Shown here: one piece after another, positions 1-28,500 of the stretch
Layout of the letters: every line of letters begins with the position of its first letter
How positions within the stretch are numbered: position 1 is the stretch's first letter
Source of the DNA: Doris montereyensis
Taxonomy: Eukaryota; Mollusca; Gastropoda; Nudibranchia; Dorididae
Reading direction: 5' to 3'
Assembly: GCA_037039925.1 (NCBI GenBank)
Contig: JAXRKP010000484.1
Location: forward strand, 12,501 to 76,500
Length of the DNA stretch: 64,000 nucleotides
Made by a program: the position numbers and the translations under genes
Notes under the pieces: generated by a model
The model's input: the letters and a program-made list of their open reading frames with translations, nothing else
Databases searched by the model: none
Told to the model about the DNA's origin: nothing

Positions 1-2235
1 TATGAATCCGGACAAAATTAAATTAATGCTCTACATCTTATCTAATATCTTTTTTATTAATGCAAGCTGTCTTGTCTTGTACATATCTTTTTTATTAATG
101 ATCTTGTTCACTTTTATTAATGCCAAGCTGTGGATGTGGATAAATCAAACTGTAATATCACACTGTCCTTGTACATCTCCTTCCCAATAAATTAAAAGCT
201 GTCTTGTCTTGTATAAAAAAACTGAAGAAAAAAAAAATAATTGAACTCTTCTTGTTAAAAACAAACAAACAAACAAATCAAATCAACAAACAAAACAAAA
301 ATCGCACAAAACGAATGAAAGCAGACCTAAAAATGCTGTTTGATTTGTTGAAATGTCGTATCAACTTTTATTGTTTTCCAGTCTAGGAAATGTTCGATGT
401 CGCTAATCAAACTCGATGTCTGCGCAAGGCTTGTCTGACAGACCAGGTTTTGTCTTTTACAGTTTTTCTTAAATGCCAACCCATAGCGGTGTCCATAGAC
501 CTCACGTCTGTGTCTTGCTGTTGCCCTGGTCAGACGACTTCGATCTGGAACTGGAGCTGAAACTGGAACAACTACGTCACTTTTGGGCTGTTGGTTCCTA
601 GTCCTAGTACTACTACAAATGTACTTCTGGACGACGTCGGTGGGGTCAACGGACCATCCGTATTGTGATTGGTCTTGTGATTGGCTGGAGAAGATAACAT
701 GTAGGCCGAACTCGGAAAGTCAGTGGGGAGAGATGAGCCATTGTTAATGTTATTCTCTGGGTGCTACACAATAGCACTGGCGGGTATTCACTTGGACGGG
801 TTGGAATGTTGTATTATCAAGAATATCTGTGGAAGCCCGTGTTAAGGTAAAAGAAACGTAGAAGTAGAAGAGGATTGGTGTGTACAGCAGTAAGTAGTCC
901 TTTGTTCAGGTTACCGTAGTTCACGTTATTTTACTACATGTATTTACTAGATCTAGATTGGTTGGTTTGGTATTTTACACCACACAAGTGTACAAGCAAC
1001 CGAGATGTGGTTTTTTTGATGAGAATGATACGACGACGTGTCTCGGGTACAAAGAAAAAAACAAATAAAAACATTCTCAAACAGCCAGACGACACACGTA
1101 AACTAAAACTCTCCTCAGCAAAATAAAAGAAAGGGTGGCGGTTTTTTTCACGACCTCGTCGGAAGCATAGGATCTACCTTCAAGGCGTAAATTCACGACC
1201 TGTCGTATGCCTTAAATGTAGAGTTAAAATCGGATCATACGATGGAAAAACATCACCAACTTTAAAAGGAGGCTCCTCAAAAGGTAACCTCATCTATTGT
1301 CACGGCCATGCAGAAAAATAGGCCGTATTATAGACTTGCCTAGACAATGACTGGACTGGACTAGGCCTATAGCCTAGTGTTTAGACTTAGGTGCCTCGAC
1401 AAAGGCTAAAGCTAGAGCCCTATTGTGATTGTGACGATAGACCTAGTTTTGTTTAGATCTAGAGCCAGTCCCGCCACGCAACAAAGTCAGTGGCTGTCGC
1501 TGATTGGTCAGAACTCAATGAGTCGTGAAAGGTGAAGTTACTCTTCATGGGTAAATTCACGACCGGTCGTGAAAAACATTATCCCTAAAAAAGAAAAGGG
1601 AAGGCAACTTCTTTTTTTTTTTTTTTTGGAACAGGTAACGAGGTGGGAGAAAAATGGAACACCTGTTCACGACTGGAAAAATCGATGGGACAAGATCTAG
1701 AGGATGACAAATGGAGAGAAAAAAGATTCTGGATGGAATGACAAGATGGCTGAAGACAAAGAACTTGTAACAACCTGATAAGAGTGACCAGCGGTCGGTC
1801 CAGGAGATTGGAAGTGAAGGACATGATCGTCAACGCTACACAGCAAGACCCTTGATGACGAGAAATTGAGTTGTTTGTTAGTCAGGTGACACCTTGTTTT
1901 TACATGAGGTAGAGCAAGGCATGGTGGAGACAAAAGGGGTGTGAGGGCTGTGGTGAACTAGAGCTGTATCAGGACAGCAATGTTAATTATTTTTTCTTAA
2001 GTGCAAACCTTCTGCTACTTGAGTGTTGGGAACTAATTTGAAATTTTGAGCGCAGCAAGCAGGTCACATGTGGCTTGTCAGATACAACACTAAAAAAAAT
2101 TTTAAAAACAATAATAACAACAAAGAAAAAAAAAGAGAAAAAAAACCAACACACAAAATCAATTGGTTGGACAAGACGCGGTCCCCTTTCCCTAAAACAA
2201 AATAAGGACTTGACATGTCGACTGGTTGTCACAAG
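1..2235. other. Left edge, no recognisable gene
   Basis: I see no exon, transposase or RNA gene here. The first 220 bases contain a short phrase (AGCTGTCTTGTCTTGTA) twice and TTTTATTAATG three times, so a small local duplication is present. Positions 1130-1570 repeat short phrases built around TTCACGACC. The remaining open frames are short and low in complexity. A distal exon or promoter of a gene lying to the left cannot be excluded. Confidence 0.5.
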
Positions 2236-2440
2236 CTTCTAGCCTATTGAAGTAGATAAAGACAAACAGTGAGGCAAGGGGCATGTCGGAAGTGAAGGTA
2301 ATGACACAAGATAACATGAAAGCCCCATAGGAACAAAGACGAGACAAATACAAGGAATAGACACACAAAAATCCTGGCCACCATGGGGATCGAACCCATG
2401 ACCTCTGCATTGGCACCCATCGCCTAGCCATGAAAAAGCG
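2236..2440 (-). repeat. tRNA-derived SINE (family B), minus strand
   Basis: Read on the minus strand, the sequence starts with a tRNA-like head that has a B-box-like GGGTTCGATCCCC (plus 2391-2403). It then runs through a body containing TTTGTCTCGTCTTTGTTCCT and ends near GCCTCACTG. The same body recurs at 7310-8290 and in both arms of the inverted pair at 33179-33500, so this is a dispersed family. The minisatellite at 2436-4600 begins directly at its head. Confidence 0.7.
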
Positions 2441-4600
2441 TGATGATATGTGAGAATGGGACAGTGATGATATGTGAGGACTGTGAGATATGTGAGAACG
2501 AGTGATGATATGTGAGCACAAGACAGTGATGATATGTGAGCACAAGACAGTGATGATATGTGAGAACGAGACAGTGATGATATGTGAGAGAGACAGTGAT
2601 GATATATGAGAGAGACAGTGATGATATGTGAAAGAGACAGTGATGATATGTGAGGACGAGACAGTGATGATATGTTGGACATGACAGTGATGATATGTGA
2701 GCACAAGACAGTGATGATATGTGAGGACGAGACAGTGATGATATGTGAGCACAAGACAGTGATGATATGTGAGAGAGACAGTGATGATATGTGAGGACAA
2801 GACAGTGATGATATGTGGGCATGAAACAGTGATGATATGTGAGGACGAGGCAGTGATGATATTTGGGCATGGGACAGTGATGATATGTGAGAGAAACAAT
2901 GATGATATATGAGAGAGACAGTGATGATATGTGAGGATGAGACAGTGATGATATGTGAGGATGACATAGTAATGATATATGAGGATAACACAGTGATGAT
3001 ATGTGAGGAGACACATGATGATAATTATGTGAGCACGAGACAGTGATGATATGTGAAAGAGACAATCATATGTGAGGATGAGACAGTGATGATATATGAA
3101 AGAGACAATCATGATACGAGGACAAGACAGTGATGATATGTGAGGATGAGACAGTGATGATATGTGAGCATGAGACAGTGATGATATGTGAGGACGAGCC
3201 AGTGATGATATGTGAGGACGAGACAGTGATGATATGTGAGGACGGACAGTGATGATATGTGGGATGGGACAGTGATGATATGTGAAAGAAACAGTGATGA
3301 TATGTGAGAAGGAGACAGTGATGATATGTGAGAGAAACAGTGATGATATGTGAGGATGACACAATGATGATATGAGGAAACAGTGATGATATGTGAAGAG
3401 AAACAGTGATGATATGTGAGCATGAGATATTTGATAATACAGTGATAAGGACAAGACAGTGATGATATATGAGGACGAGACAGTGATGATATGTAAGAGA
3501 GACAGTGATGATATGTGAGGATGAAACAGTGATGATATGTAAAAGCATGAGACAGTGATGATATGTGAGGACAAGACAGTGATGATATGTGAGCACAGGA
3601 CAGTGATGATATGTGAGGACGTGACAGTGATGATATGTGAGAACAAGACAGTGATGATATGCAAGGACGAAACAGTGATGATATGTGAGAGAGACAGTGA
3701 GTGATATGTGAGGACGAGAAAGTGATGATATGTGAGGACGAGACAGTGATGATATGTGAGGACAGGGACAGTGATGATATGTGAGGAGACAGTGATGATA
3801 TGTGAGGATGTGACAGTGATGATATGTGAGAACGAGAAAGTGATGATATGTAAGGACAAGTGATGATATGTGACGACACAATGAAGATATGTGAGGATGA
3901 GACAGTGCTGATATGTGAGAAACGAAACTAATGATATGTAAGGACAAGAGAGTGTGATGTATGACGATGAGACAGTGATGATGTGTGAAGATGAAACTAA
4001 TGATATGATAATGCAAGGACAAGAGAATGATGATGTGTGACGATGAGACAGTGATGATATGTGAAGACGAGACAGTGAGGATACATGAGCATGAGAGTGT
4101 GATGATATGTGAGGACGAGACAGTGAAGATATGTGAGGATGAGACAGTGATGATATGAGAGGATGAGACAGTGATGATATGTTAGAGAGACAGTCATGAT
4201 ATGTGAAATAGACAGTGATGATATGTGAGAGAGACAGTGATGATATGTGAGAGAGCAGTGATGATATGTGGTGAGATATGTGATATGTGGGAGAGACAGT
4301 GATGATAAATGAGATGAGACAGTGATGATATAGTGAGACAACACTGTGATAATATGTGAGGATGAAACAGTGCTTATATGTGAGTTACCCTCACAGTGAT
4401 GATATGTGAGCTACAGTGATGATATATGAGGACAAGAGAGTGATGATATGTGAGGATAGATAGTGCTGATATGTGAGGACGAGACAGGATGATATGTAAG
4501 ATGAGACAGTGATGACATGTGAAGATGACTGTAATGATATGTGAGAACGAGACAGTGATAATATGAGTGGATGAGACAGTGATGAAATGTGCATGAGGAT
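2436..4600. repeat. 24-bp minisatellite, about 2.2 kb
   Basis: Roughly 85 tandem copies of a 24-bp unit with core ACAGTGATGATATGTGAG and a variable six-base spacer (GACGAG, CACAAG, AGAG and others). The unit length is a multiple of three and the minus strand lacks stops, so open frames of up to 555 codons appear in all three minus frames (His-Ile-Ser-Ser-Leu-Ser, Ile-Ile-Thr-Val and Tyr-His-His-Cys patterns). They are repeat translations, not genes. Order decays towards 4600. Confidence 0.95.
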
Positions 4601-5327
<727 letters not shown>

Positions 5328-5944
5328 TTGCGGGACTGCAAAATACTGACAGTAATGATGATGATGATTTTAATGTTAATGCTTAAAATTAAAAGTGTTG
5401 GGGAGGAGGTAAAGGTGGATTAGGATGGTGATTAAGATGATGGAAATGGTGATGTTAAAGACACTCATGATAATGAGGACAATGATGATGATGATAATGA
5501 TGATGATAATAATGAGAAGGAGTAGGACTAGGACAAAGACGGTATTGATGACACTGCAGCTGATGAGGAATATAATGATAGTGAATATAATGAGGGTCCT
5601 ATCATTGATAATAATGATGATCAAAATATGACTATTACACCAGAATAACATTCCAAAGGAAGGATACAGTTAAAGCATTTGATTTTCTCAACTCCAGCTT
5701 TGCAGCTCTGTAAATAGAATAAACAACATACAAAATAATAATTATTTCACCTCTGATAAAAAAATTAAAAAAATTTTTTGAAGCCTAAAAAAATTTAAAT
5801 ATCCTTAAAAGCCCCCACACTCCCCCCCCTCCCTCCTAAAAAAAAAACTTTTAAAAAGTCTTCTTTTTTTAAAGAAAAGGAACAGATAAAAAGTAAACAC
5901 ATAACAAGCTTTACATTTTTACTATCAAAACTTTGTGCATGGTG

Positions 5945-6240
5945 AGGTGTAGGAAACGTAGTGGTAAATTTATTAGACTTGGGGTTGTAAGTTCCTGGTT
6001 CAAATCCTGACAATACTAGGTCTGATGCCGTGTTTCCTCACATATATTCCTCCATTCATCCCAGGTGTGAAAATGAGTACAGTGGTTGCCGGCTTCCACA
6101 AAATTTTTACGTAAATTTCCCTAACACTGACTGAGAAGATGTATATTGGCGGGTTAATCGCCAAATGTGGCAACACCGAGTTTACCTGGCTTCTGCCAAC
6201 ATCGCTCGCCGCTCCAGCAGGCGAGGTGCATCCCCCTTAA
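5945..6240 (+). repeat. tRNA-derived SINE (family A, diverged)
   Basis: The head contains a B-box-like GGTTCAAATCC (around 5998-6008), followed by GACAATACTAGGTCTGATG and a CCAGGTGTGAAAATGAGTACA body. Both match the order seen in the better copies at 9494 and 12631. The 3' half differs from those copies, so this may be a subfamily or a recombinant. Confidence 0.6.
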
Positions 6241-6430
6241 AGGCATGCATCAATTCAAGTAAACTTTTAATTTTTTTATTTATAAAGGAAACTATTTTAG
6301 GTTAGTTACACATTAATCAAAATCACTTTGAAAACAAACAAAAAAACATTCAAGAAATTTGAACCAAGAATAACCTCTACATCGTTATCTGTACCAAATA
6401 AACCTGTCAACGATTCAGACACACAAAGTG

Positions 6431-6436
6431 TTTATT
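6431..6436 (-). terminator. Poly(A) signal of the C5orf34 homologue
   Basis: On the minus strand AATAAA lies 7 bases past the stop codon at 6443-6445, so the 3' UTR would be very short. It is the closest canonical signal, but later signals may be used instead. Confidence 0.45.
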
Positions 6437-6442
6437 TAATTT

Positions 6443-21044
<14,602 letters not shown>

Positions 21045-22410
21045 GGTGAATCAATTAAGAATTCAAGCCACCAAAAGCTGAAAGATATATGATGAAATGT
21101 GAATACAACTTTCATTTAAACCAATGAACGCATCAAATGAAAAGAACTGAAATTATAACAAGTAGTTTTCACAACAACATGATAAAACTAAATAATAAAC
21201 ATAAAAAACATACAGATTCTAGATCTATGATCTTGACACAGAGATGACAATTGGAAATGAAATCAGGGTCACTGCTCTTCCGATATAAAAGATAATCTGT
21301 TAACTACCTTTTATATATCTAGCCTTGATGTCTTCAGAATTAATAAGAAAACTACTAGAATTAAAATCCCATACTGTCAAACACATAGTGTCACATACAC
21401 ACACTGTTTCCTTTCTTTCCTTTTCACTTGTGGAAATGTAGAGATCGGGTATGATTGACAACGACATGTAAATAATTTCTGTTGCTACCAGACGCTAGAG
21501 AGGGTCGTGGTGTTCCTCGACAGCCATAATATTAACAATAAATAACACACAGTGGACTCTAATTATAGTATAGATCTAGATCTACAAATAATAATAATAT
21601 TGCCAAGTTTTATAATATAGAAGGGGCCTTCAAAATTTCAAATCTTACTGAAACCTGTGATTAAGATTGTTCTAACACATGGCATGCTGATTCGACATGA
21701 AGAGGAAAAACAGATAGACCGCCAATTCTAACTTTAATTCGAGTTAGGGATCAACTTTCCGTTCTTTTCGCATTTATCCGCCATAATAGCGTACCTAGAG
21801 ACTGCTGCTAGATTAGTATAGCCTGCTACAGTCTGACAAAACTTGCATTCACTTTAATCAGAAACAAAGACACCTGCCGCAACTAAATTAAATTACGTGT
21901 ACATGTATTGTGTTCGCACTTGTCATTGATCGTAATTGTTTAGATCAGGGCTCATAAACGAGGGGTGTACGTGGAGGGTTCACAAGGGGGCGCGAAGGTT
22001 GGGCGATTGATAATAATTAAGAGACCGTTAGGCAAGTGGGTTTGAATATATCTATTATTTTCTTTTTCAAATCAAGGAGATAAGTTGAGGGGAAAAAATG
22101 TTCTTCGCGGATTTTGCAAAATGATCACTTATTATGATTTGTTTTATTATTATCTTTTCGTTGTTAGAGGTAAAAAGACATAAAACGGTTTTAATATCTC
22201 TTTGTTTCTTTGCGTCAGTAGTTGTCTTTTTATGATGTCAGCCGGAAGTGCTTGCACGAGGTCACGATACAGTACATTGTAATACATGTAATAGTAGTAG
22301 TAGTGAGTAGTAGTCTCCGGTAGTAGCAAGTCGCACGCTCAAACCACGTAACGAAATAGGACGAAATTCAAAATTCATTGTATGAACTTCAACCAAGTCA
22401 AGTTGAAAAC
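21045..22410. promoter_or_regulatory. Head-to-head intergenic region (shared promoter)
   Basis: The 1.37 kb between the start codons of the C5orf34 homologue (minus) and PPIL3 (plus). Two plausible core motifs are visible. An ETS/GABP-type CCGGAAGT lies at 22242-22249, about 165 bases before the PPIL3 start. A YY1-like sequence, GCTATTATGGCGG on the minus strand, lies near 21780. Both are typical of housekeeping promoters without TATA boxes. Start sites cannot be placed from sequence alone. Confidence 0.45.
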
Positions 22411-25400
22411 ATGGTATGTGGGTAAATCTTGGAAAGTAGAGCTTAATGTACTAGATCAAGATCTAATCTCCATGAAAATATAGACATAGATCTAGATCTA
22501 GATCTAGATGATAGATTTAATATTTATCTACTGATCAAGAGATCTAGATTCTAGATCTAGATCTATTCTTGATAGAATCTAGTTCTAGCTCAAATCTTCT
22601 GAACAAATAGATCAAGATTTTATTCTGATCTCTAGATCTAAACACTCACACACACCTTCGGCCTTTTTAAAAAAATGTGCCCGGATTGCCCTGTAAACAG
22701 CCAATAAGCGATCTTTAATGCACAGAATGAGAGAAAAAATCCCTCTCTTGAATTTGATTCTAAAAGGTTGGCGTATCTGATGACATTGGGTTTTTATTTA
22801 CGGAGTGACTATTTTCACCGTACAGTGAAAATATCATACCAGGCTATTATCTCCGTCACGGTGATAATAGTTTGGTAGGCTATTTTCACCGTATGTATCA
22901 GCCAATCAGAAGCCGGGAAAGAAACCGTGACTGGAGAGACTTCATTGTATCTTTTGAAATATTGGCCAAAAAGTGCATTGCAATAGTCAAGATTTGACAA
23001 GACAAGAGAATTCACTAAGATGGATACTTCTTTAGACAATAAGTGTCGTATTTTATAAAGTCTGTTCAAAATCATATACATTTTTCTGATGTTATTTACT
23101 TGACTTCTAAAGGAAAGATCTGAATCAATGAACACCCTTAAGTCTTTTACAACGTCGTTAAAAGGAATTTTACTATTGCCAAAGTTGATTGGCATACAAT
23201 ATACATACATACACGCATGTATCACTCACACACACACACATACACCTCTTCGTTTGCACTTGACAACTGTTAATCCGTCTCTACTCCTCTCATGCTTCTG
23301 TTTCTTTTTCATTCTTCAACTATAATTCGTATAAAATATAATAGAAGTAAATAATAACAGCATTTTAAAAGTAAAACACATAGAAAGGCAAAATATCACC
23401 AACATGTAAAATTTAGGTATTATAAGTTATCTAAGGGTCTAAAACAACTAGGCAACATAATATAATAATGTGACAGTTCGGTGAAAACACCCTACCAAAC
23501 TTCACCTCAACGGTGAAAAATAGCCTACTCAACTATTATCACCGTACAGTGAAAACACCCTAGCATACTGTGAAAATAGCATCCTTTTATTTATATTGCA
23601 ACCCTTTTCTTACATTTCTTGCACATGTATTTAAAATGTAATGCTCTTACATAATATTATTTAGAATTTTTAAGGGGGCGATAAAGTTCAGGGGTTTTTT
23701 TTCATCCCCATCCCTGACTTGAAATGATTCCTTTGATTATTATACATTAACTGTAAATTACAACAGAATAATACGTGAATTTTATTTTCCTAGGCTGTCA
23801 CCCTGCATTCTGACGTTGGCGACTTGAAGTTGGAACTTTTCTGTGAGCAATGTCCGATCACATGTGAGGTATGACCATTTGTAATCAGTAATCAGACAGT
23901 AGGCTATATAGTTTTGGCAGGTTTCACAAAATGATCCATCCCCATTTCCCTCCTTTGTCAAAATGTACATGTTATACATCTTACAGGTGTTATATACCAT
24001 GTTAAAGTTTAGAACCTGAGGACTCCAAATATATTACTTTAAGTGTAGGTATCCCAGACTCGCGCCAGGCGAAATTGTCAATTTTTTGCCAAATTAGCGT
24101 CCATTTCAATTGACCATATCTCAGTTAAAACTAAACCGTTGTTACATCTCAGATCGAAAAAAAAAACAAATTGTGCGGACGTAAGGTAACACGGACCGCT
24201 ATCAGTCCCATGACCTTTTTACGCTCATTTAGAGTTATTATTTTTTTCGTGTCTTTTACCGAATAAATGGTCATTGACCTCACCTACCTTAAGGTGAATA
24301 AGGACTTATTAAAAGAGGGAAATGCCAGCAGTCTCCAATTGCTGACGTTCGCATCCAAAAAATATTCACAAAACAAATAAATTGAAAGCAAATTTCACAA
24401 TATTATGTTTTTTATATCTGCGATGTCAAAGCTATACAAGGACCAAATGTTAAGAAGATTCATCAATTAGACTTTGAGAAAGATTAATTGAAGAGTTCAG
24501 GTTATCATTGGGTCCCATTTTTGTGAAACCTGCCTTTTGACAATTTCTTGATTTTGTCATTAATATTTGATAAGTATGCTACGGTTTAGATCTATATTGA
24601 AGATTGTGGGGTTGTGATTCAAAGTCAAATTACTCATTCATGTCATCTATCTATCTAAGCATCACGGCACGGTCTAAAATCATATCTCTGATAATAGGCT
24701 TTTTTCCACTGAGTAAGAGAAAATGTTTTTGGACATTTGCGATTCGAATGGCAGAAATGACGAATGTCGGAAGAAACGAGTTTAAAATTTTTGATTTCCA
24801 GCGTTGGAACTTCCGTTTGAGGTTGAGATTCAGGCATTGTTCCAGTCATCATATTTCAGGGCTGGATTTTCCATTTTTTTTATTTCCGGGTTTTTTTACA
24901 CGTCGAAAGGACCTCCAAGATTTTCAGATACGACTTTCAAGATTTTTTGAATAGCCGACATTTCAGGGACAAATGACGCGTCACTGGTCGTTCCTCGCAG
25001 GCAAGGCCTGAGGCGACACCGTTTTACCGGACCGACCTCTTACCTGTTGCCTGCAATCCGGAAATAGGACGGGGATGGGGATTTCCTGTTTTTTTGGCAC
25101 AGGAGTTCCTCCATGTTTTTGTCTCTTTTTATACACACACAAGCACCAGCCGCCCGGGAAAACATAGGGTCTAAGTCTTATTAGGACGGATGTCCCGAAC
25201 ACAGAGAGAGAGAGTCGTTTAATGAGAGAGAGACATTAAAATTAGTAATACAGGTGTGGTAAGCCTAGTAATAGTAGTAGCGGTACTAGGACCGTACATT
25301 TACATACCTTTAACATTCAAGATTTCAAGTTTAATCCTGCGCTTCTTTGTTGTTGTTTTCTAGAATTATGCCTCATTTACTATTTTACTATTGGTTTTGT

Positions 25401-25476
25401 TTTTTTCAAATCGGTTGGTTAAAGCCCATACAGGCAGGACACTTTTGCTCCGTGCTTATAAGAAAGACACGCTCTT

Positions 25477-25513
<37 letters not shown>

Positions 25514-28500
25514 CTCTCTCTCTCTCTCTCTCTCTACTCTCTCTCACACACACACATACATATAAATACACACTCTCGCATAGGGTCTACAATGCAAGAT
25601 TGCTATACAGCATCCTGATCAACGCAGGCACCCGTAGTACTGTGTTAATATTACGATACATACAATACTACACGTGGGCTACATTATTTTTTTTTTCACT
25701 TGTTGCATGTTATTACTTTAGGGCTAGTCACATATGCTTGGTAGAAAGTTTCGGGCTTGACTTGACTAATGAAGTGAAGCTGCTTTGATTTGAGCTTTTC
25801 TTTTAATATCCGAGACTCAATTCCAACTTTGGTGGATAGCAGGTGCTGTCTGGTAGGTTCTTCATCTTTCCTTTTCCCTCTTTTATCTAATCTTTAATCT
25901 TGCTGTTTACTTTCACCTGAGATCAATGTATGTATTAGAGGGGTAAACTTCAATAAAACAACAAACAAGTTCAACTGACGTCCAACCTTTCCGATTCACG
26001 CCCCGTAAAGGGAGATAACTCACACATGTTGACATTTTTTTTAAAAAAACTATTTTTAGCTTGGATTAGGAGTTTTGATTCCAAGAGTGTTGCATTATAG
26101 GTGGCCATTTTTTAGGTAGGGAGAGAGAGAGGGGGGGTGGCATACTGGAAGAGAACATTAAGGAATATTGTAGTTATAGTAAAATGTTTTGGAGAGAAGT
26201 AAGGTGATTGCAAAGTAAAAAGCCATGGAAGAAAATGAGTAAGAAAACACGAAAAATATGATTGAAATTAGTGATGAAGAATGTTTGGTGAGAAGAGGTG
26301 GAATAGAATGTAAAAAGAAATGAAGATAAAAGAAAAGAAGAGATGATTCTTGTTTTCATCTGTTTTGGGTTGTTTCTTTTTTTTTTTTGTGTGTGTGTGT
26401 GTGTGTGTTTGAGTAATTATTTGGCTAGAGCCTATCAGGGGGAGGGAGGGGCTCACCTTTTTAATAACTGCTATGGAATGTTACTTGCACATGGCACCTG
26501 TGAAATTTTCACTCATGTTTTATAGAATCAGAGGATGAATTGTCTGCAAGACTAATGGCTTGATATACTTTTGAAAAATAAACCCTTAGATGTATAGGTA
26601 GTTACCATACAGGACTCGAACTCCAAGACGCTGTCTTGCCAGTCCAGCAGTGTTCTACTATAGGACTATGATGATAGTGATACAGATCTCTCTTGAATTT
26701 TGATTCTAAAAAGTTAGGCATGTCTGATAACATTGGGTTGTTTTTTAATATTATGGCCCTCTTCTTTATATTTCTTGTACTTGTATTTAAATGCAATGCT
26801 CTTACATAATACTATTTTGAAATTTTAAAGGGGGTGATAAAGTTCAGTTGTTGTTGGGTTTTTTTTTAAGAAATTGTCCCCATCCCCATTGTATAATATT
26901 GCATAACATTTGGACTGAGAAAATTTTCAGGCAATTTTGTCAAGGGTGAATGGAAGGTCTGATTCTGTGCAAATCTTCTATGAATATTCATTTTAAAAAA
27001 CCAACCCCAGACAAAAATTATAAAATCAGCAAACTTTAGTCATTTTCCAAAAGTTCAGCTAGGCATCAAAGTTGATGAAGTAAAGATAAAAGGATACTGT
27101 TAAGTTATTTTAAAGCATGTGATATCAAAATAACATTTGTGGCTCTTGTACTTGTATAATGGGTATATATGAAAATACTGAAACCTACTTTAAAAAATAA
27201 TAGAAAATATTGTAAAGCAACAAGTAGCCTATAGATGGAATCTGATGATGAAAATACTGGAATTTGAGATTATTTAAATCAAAACAATTGGATTACATTG
27301 TATAACCTCAAAGTACTAAAATGCTAGTTTTAAAAAATTGAAGTCTTAAAAAACAAGTCGTCACTGGTGCTTTCATCTTACGGGGGACTCTTCAAATCAA
27401 GAGGCAGGGTGTGGGTCTCTCAACAATAAAGGTCGAGATTCATACCTAACAGGTTGGACTATTCTAATCTTGAATCATGTTTAGGTTGTAAGTAAGAGAA
27501 ATAAAAATGATTTACTGGAAGGGTCTTCTTCGAAATTATATTAAATTGTACGAGCTCAGGTGGGTTGAATAGGGACCAATATAACTTAAGAGAGAAAACA
27601 AAATAGACTTTTCTTTTCTTTTTTTCATTATACTCAATGCTTGATTGTTGTTGTTTTCTTGTAGCAAGTCCTCTATAAGACACATTTAGTTTCTTTCATT
27701 TTATTTCGTTGATAAATTAAAAAATAATTTTCATGTTTGTTTCCAATCTTCAGAATTTTCTTGCACTTTGTGCTAGTGGCTACTATGACAATTGTCTCTT
27801 TCACCGCAACATCCCAAGCTTTATGGCACAAACTGGCGACCCTACAGGTTTGATTATTACTTGATTGTTGGAGGGGGGGGGTGTGAAAGGGCTGAGTATA
27901 ACAGTAGTAAAATCTAATCCTGGCCATATGACCCATGGGGCCAGAGTGTATCCTGGGCTCCTAGTGTGAATCAGACTTCTATAGTGTGAATCAGACTTCT
28001 ATAGTGTGAATCAGAATAGGTAAACCAACACATCAAATTGTGGAGAAAGGATCTGTATCTCATCTTAGTTGTAGAATCGGTCGCCTGGGACTACTAATCG
28101 TAATGCCTGCACGTTATCTCCGGAAACAATTTTTTTTCTGTATAAATTGACTTTTATCAACACACACCCTGACCAGCTGACGGATTTTTAACCCAATCCG
28201 CCTGTTCGCGTCCGATGAAAATCTAATGCGATACACACCAGCGCCCGATGATGTACGAGTGAACGGCACTCTACCAGAGCTCTTTATCGTTAAGTATTAT
28301 TTGAACTGGAAAACCGGAAATAGCTGATGTTTCAAAGCGAAACTAGATGTTTACTGAATGAAATTCTGCACAATTTTTTACAATTGTCGGGGAAATTCCG
28401 CTTAAACTGGAATGGCGTTTCAATTCCTTCATTTTTTTTATCAGTGATCTTATCGTTTTAAGTGAAAATAAAGATAATGGTGATGCTGAGCCATCAGATG

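Noticed and set aside
2385..2440. Genuine tRNA gene
   Set aside because: A B box is present but no cloverleaf can be drawn, and the flanking body matches the dispersed SINE.
2436..4600. CRISPR-like regular array
   Set aside because: The repeat is 24 bp with six-base variable parts and no unique spacers, in clearly eukaryotic DNA.
24604..24954. 116-codon plus frame
   Set aside because: No recognisable domain, no good splice context and composition like the surrounding intron; probably chance.
28190..28196. Left end of the piggyBac remnant at TTAA-CCC
   Set aside because: No matching inverted end with TTAA found downstream to about 30.3 kb, so the boundary cannot be supported.
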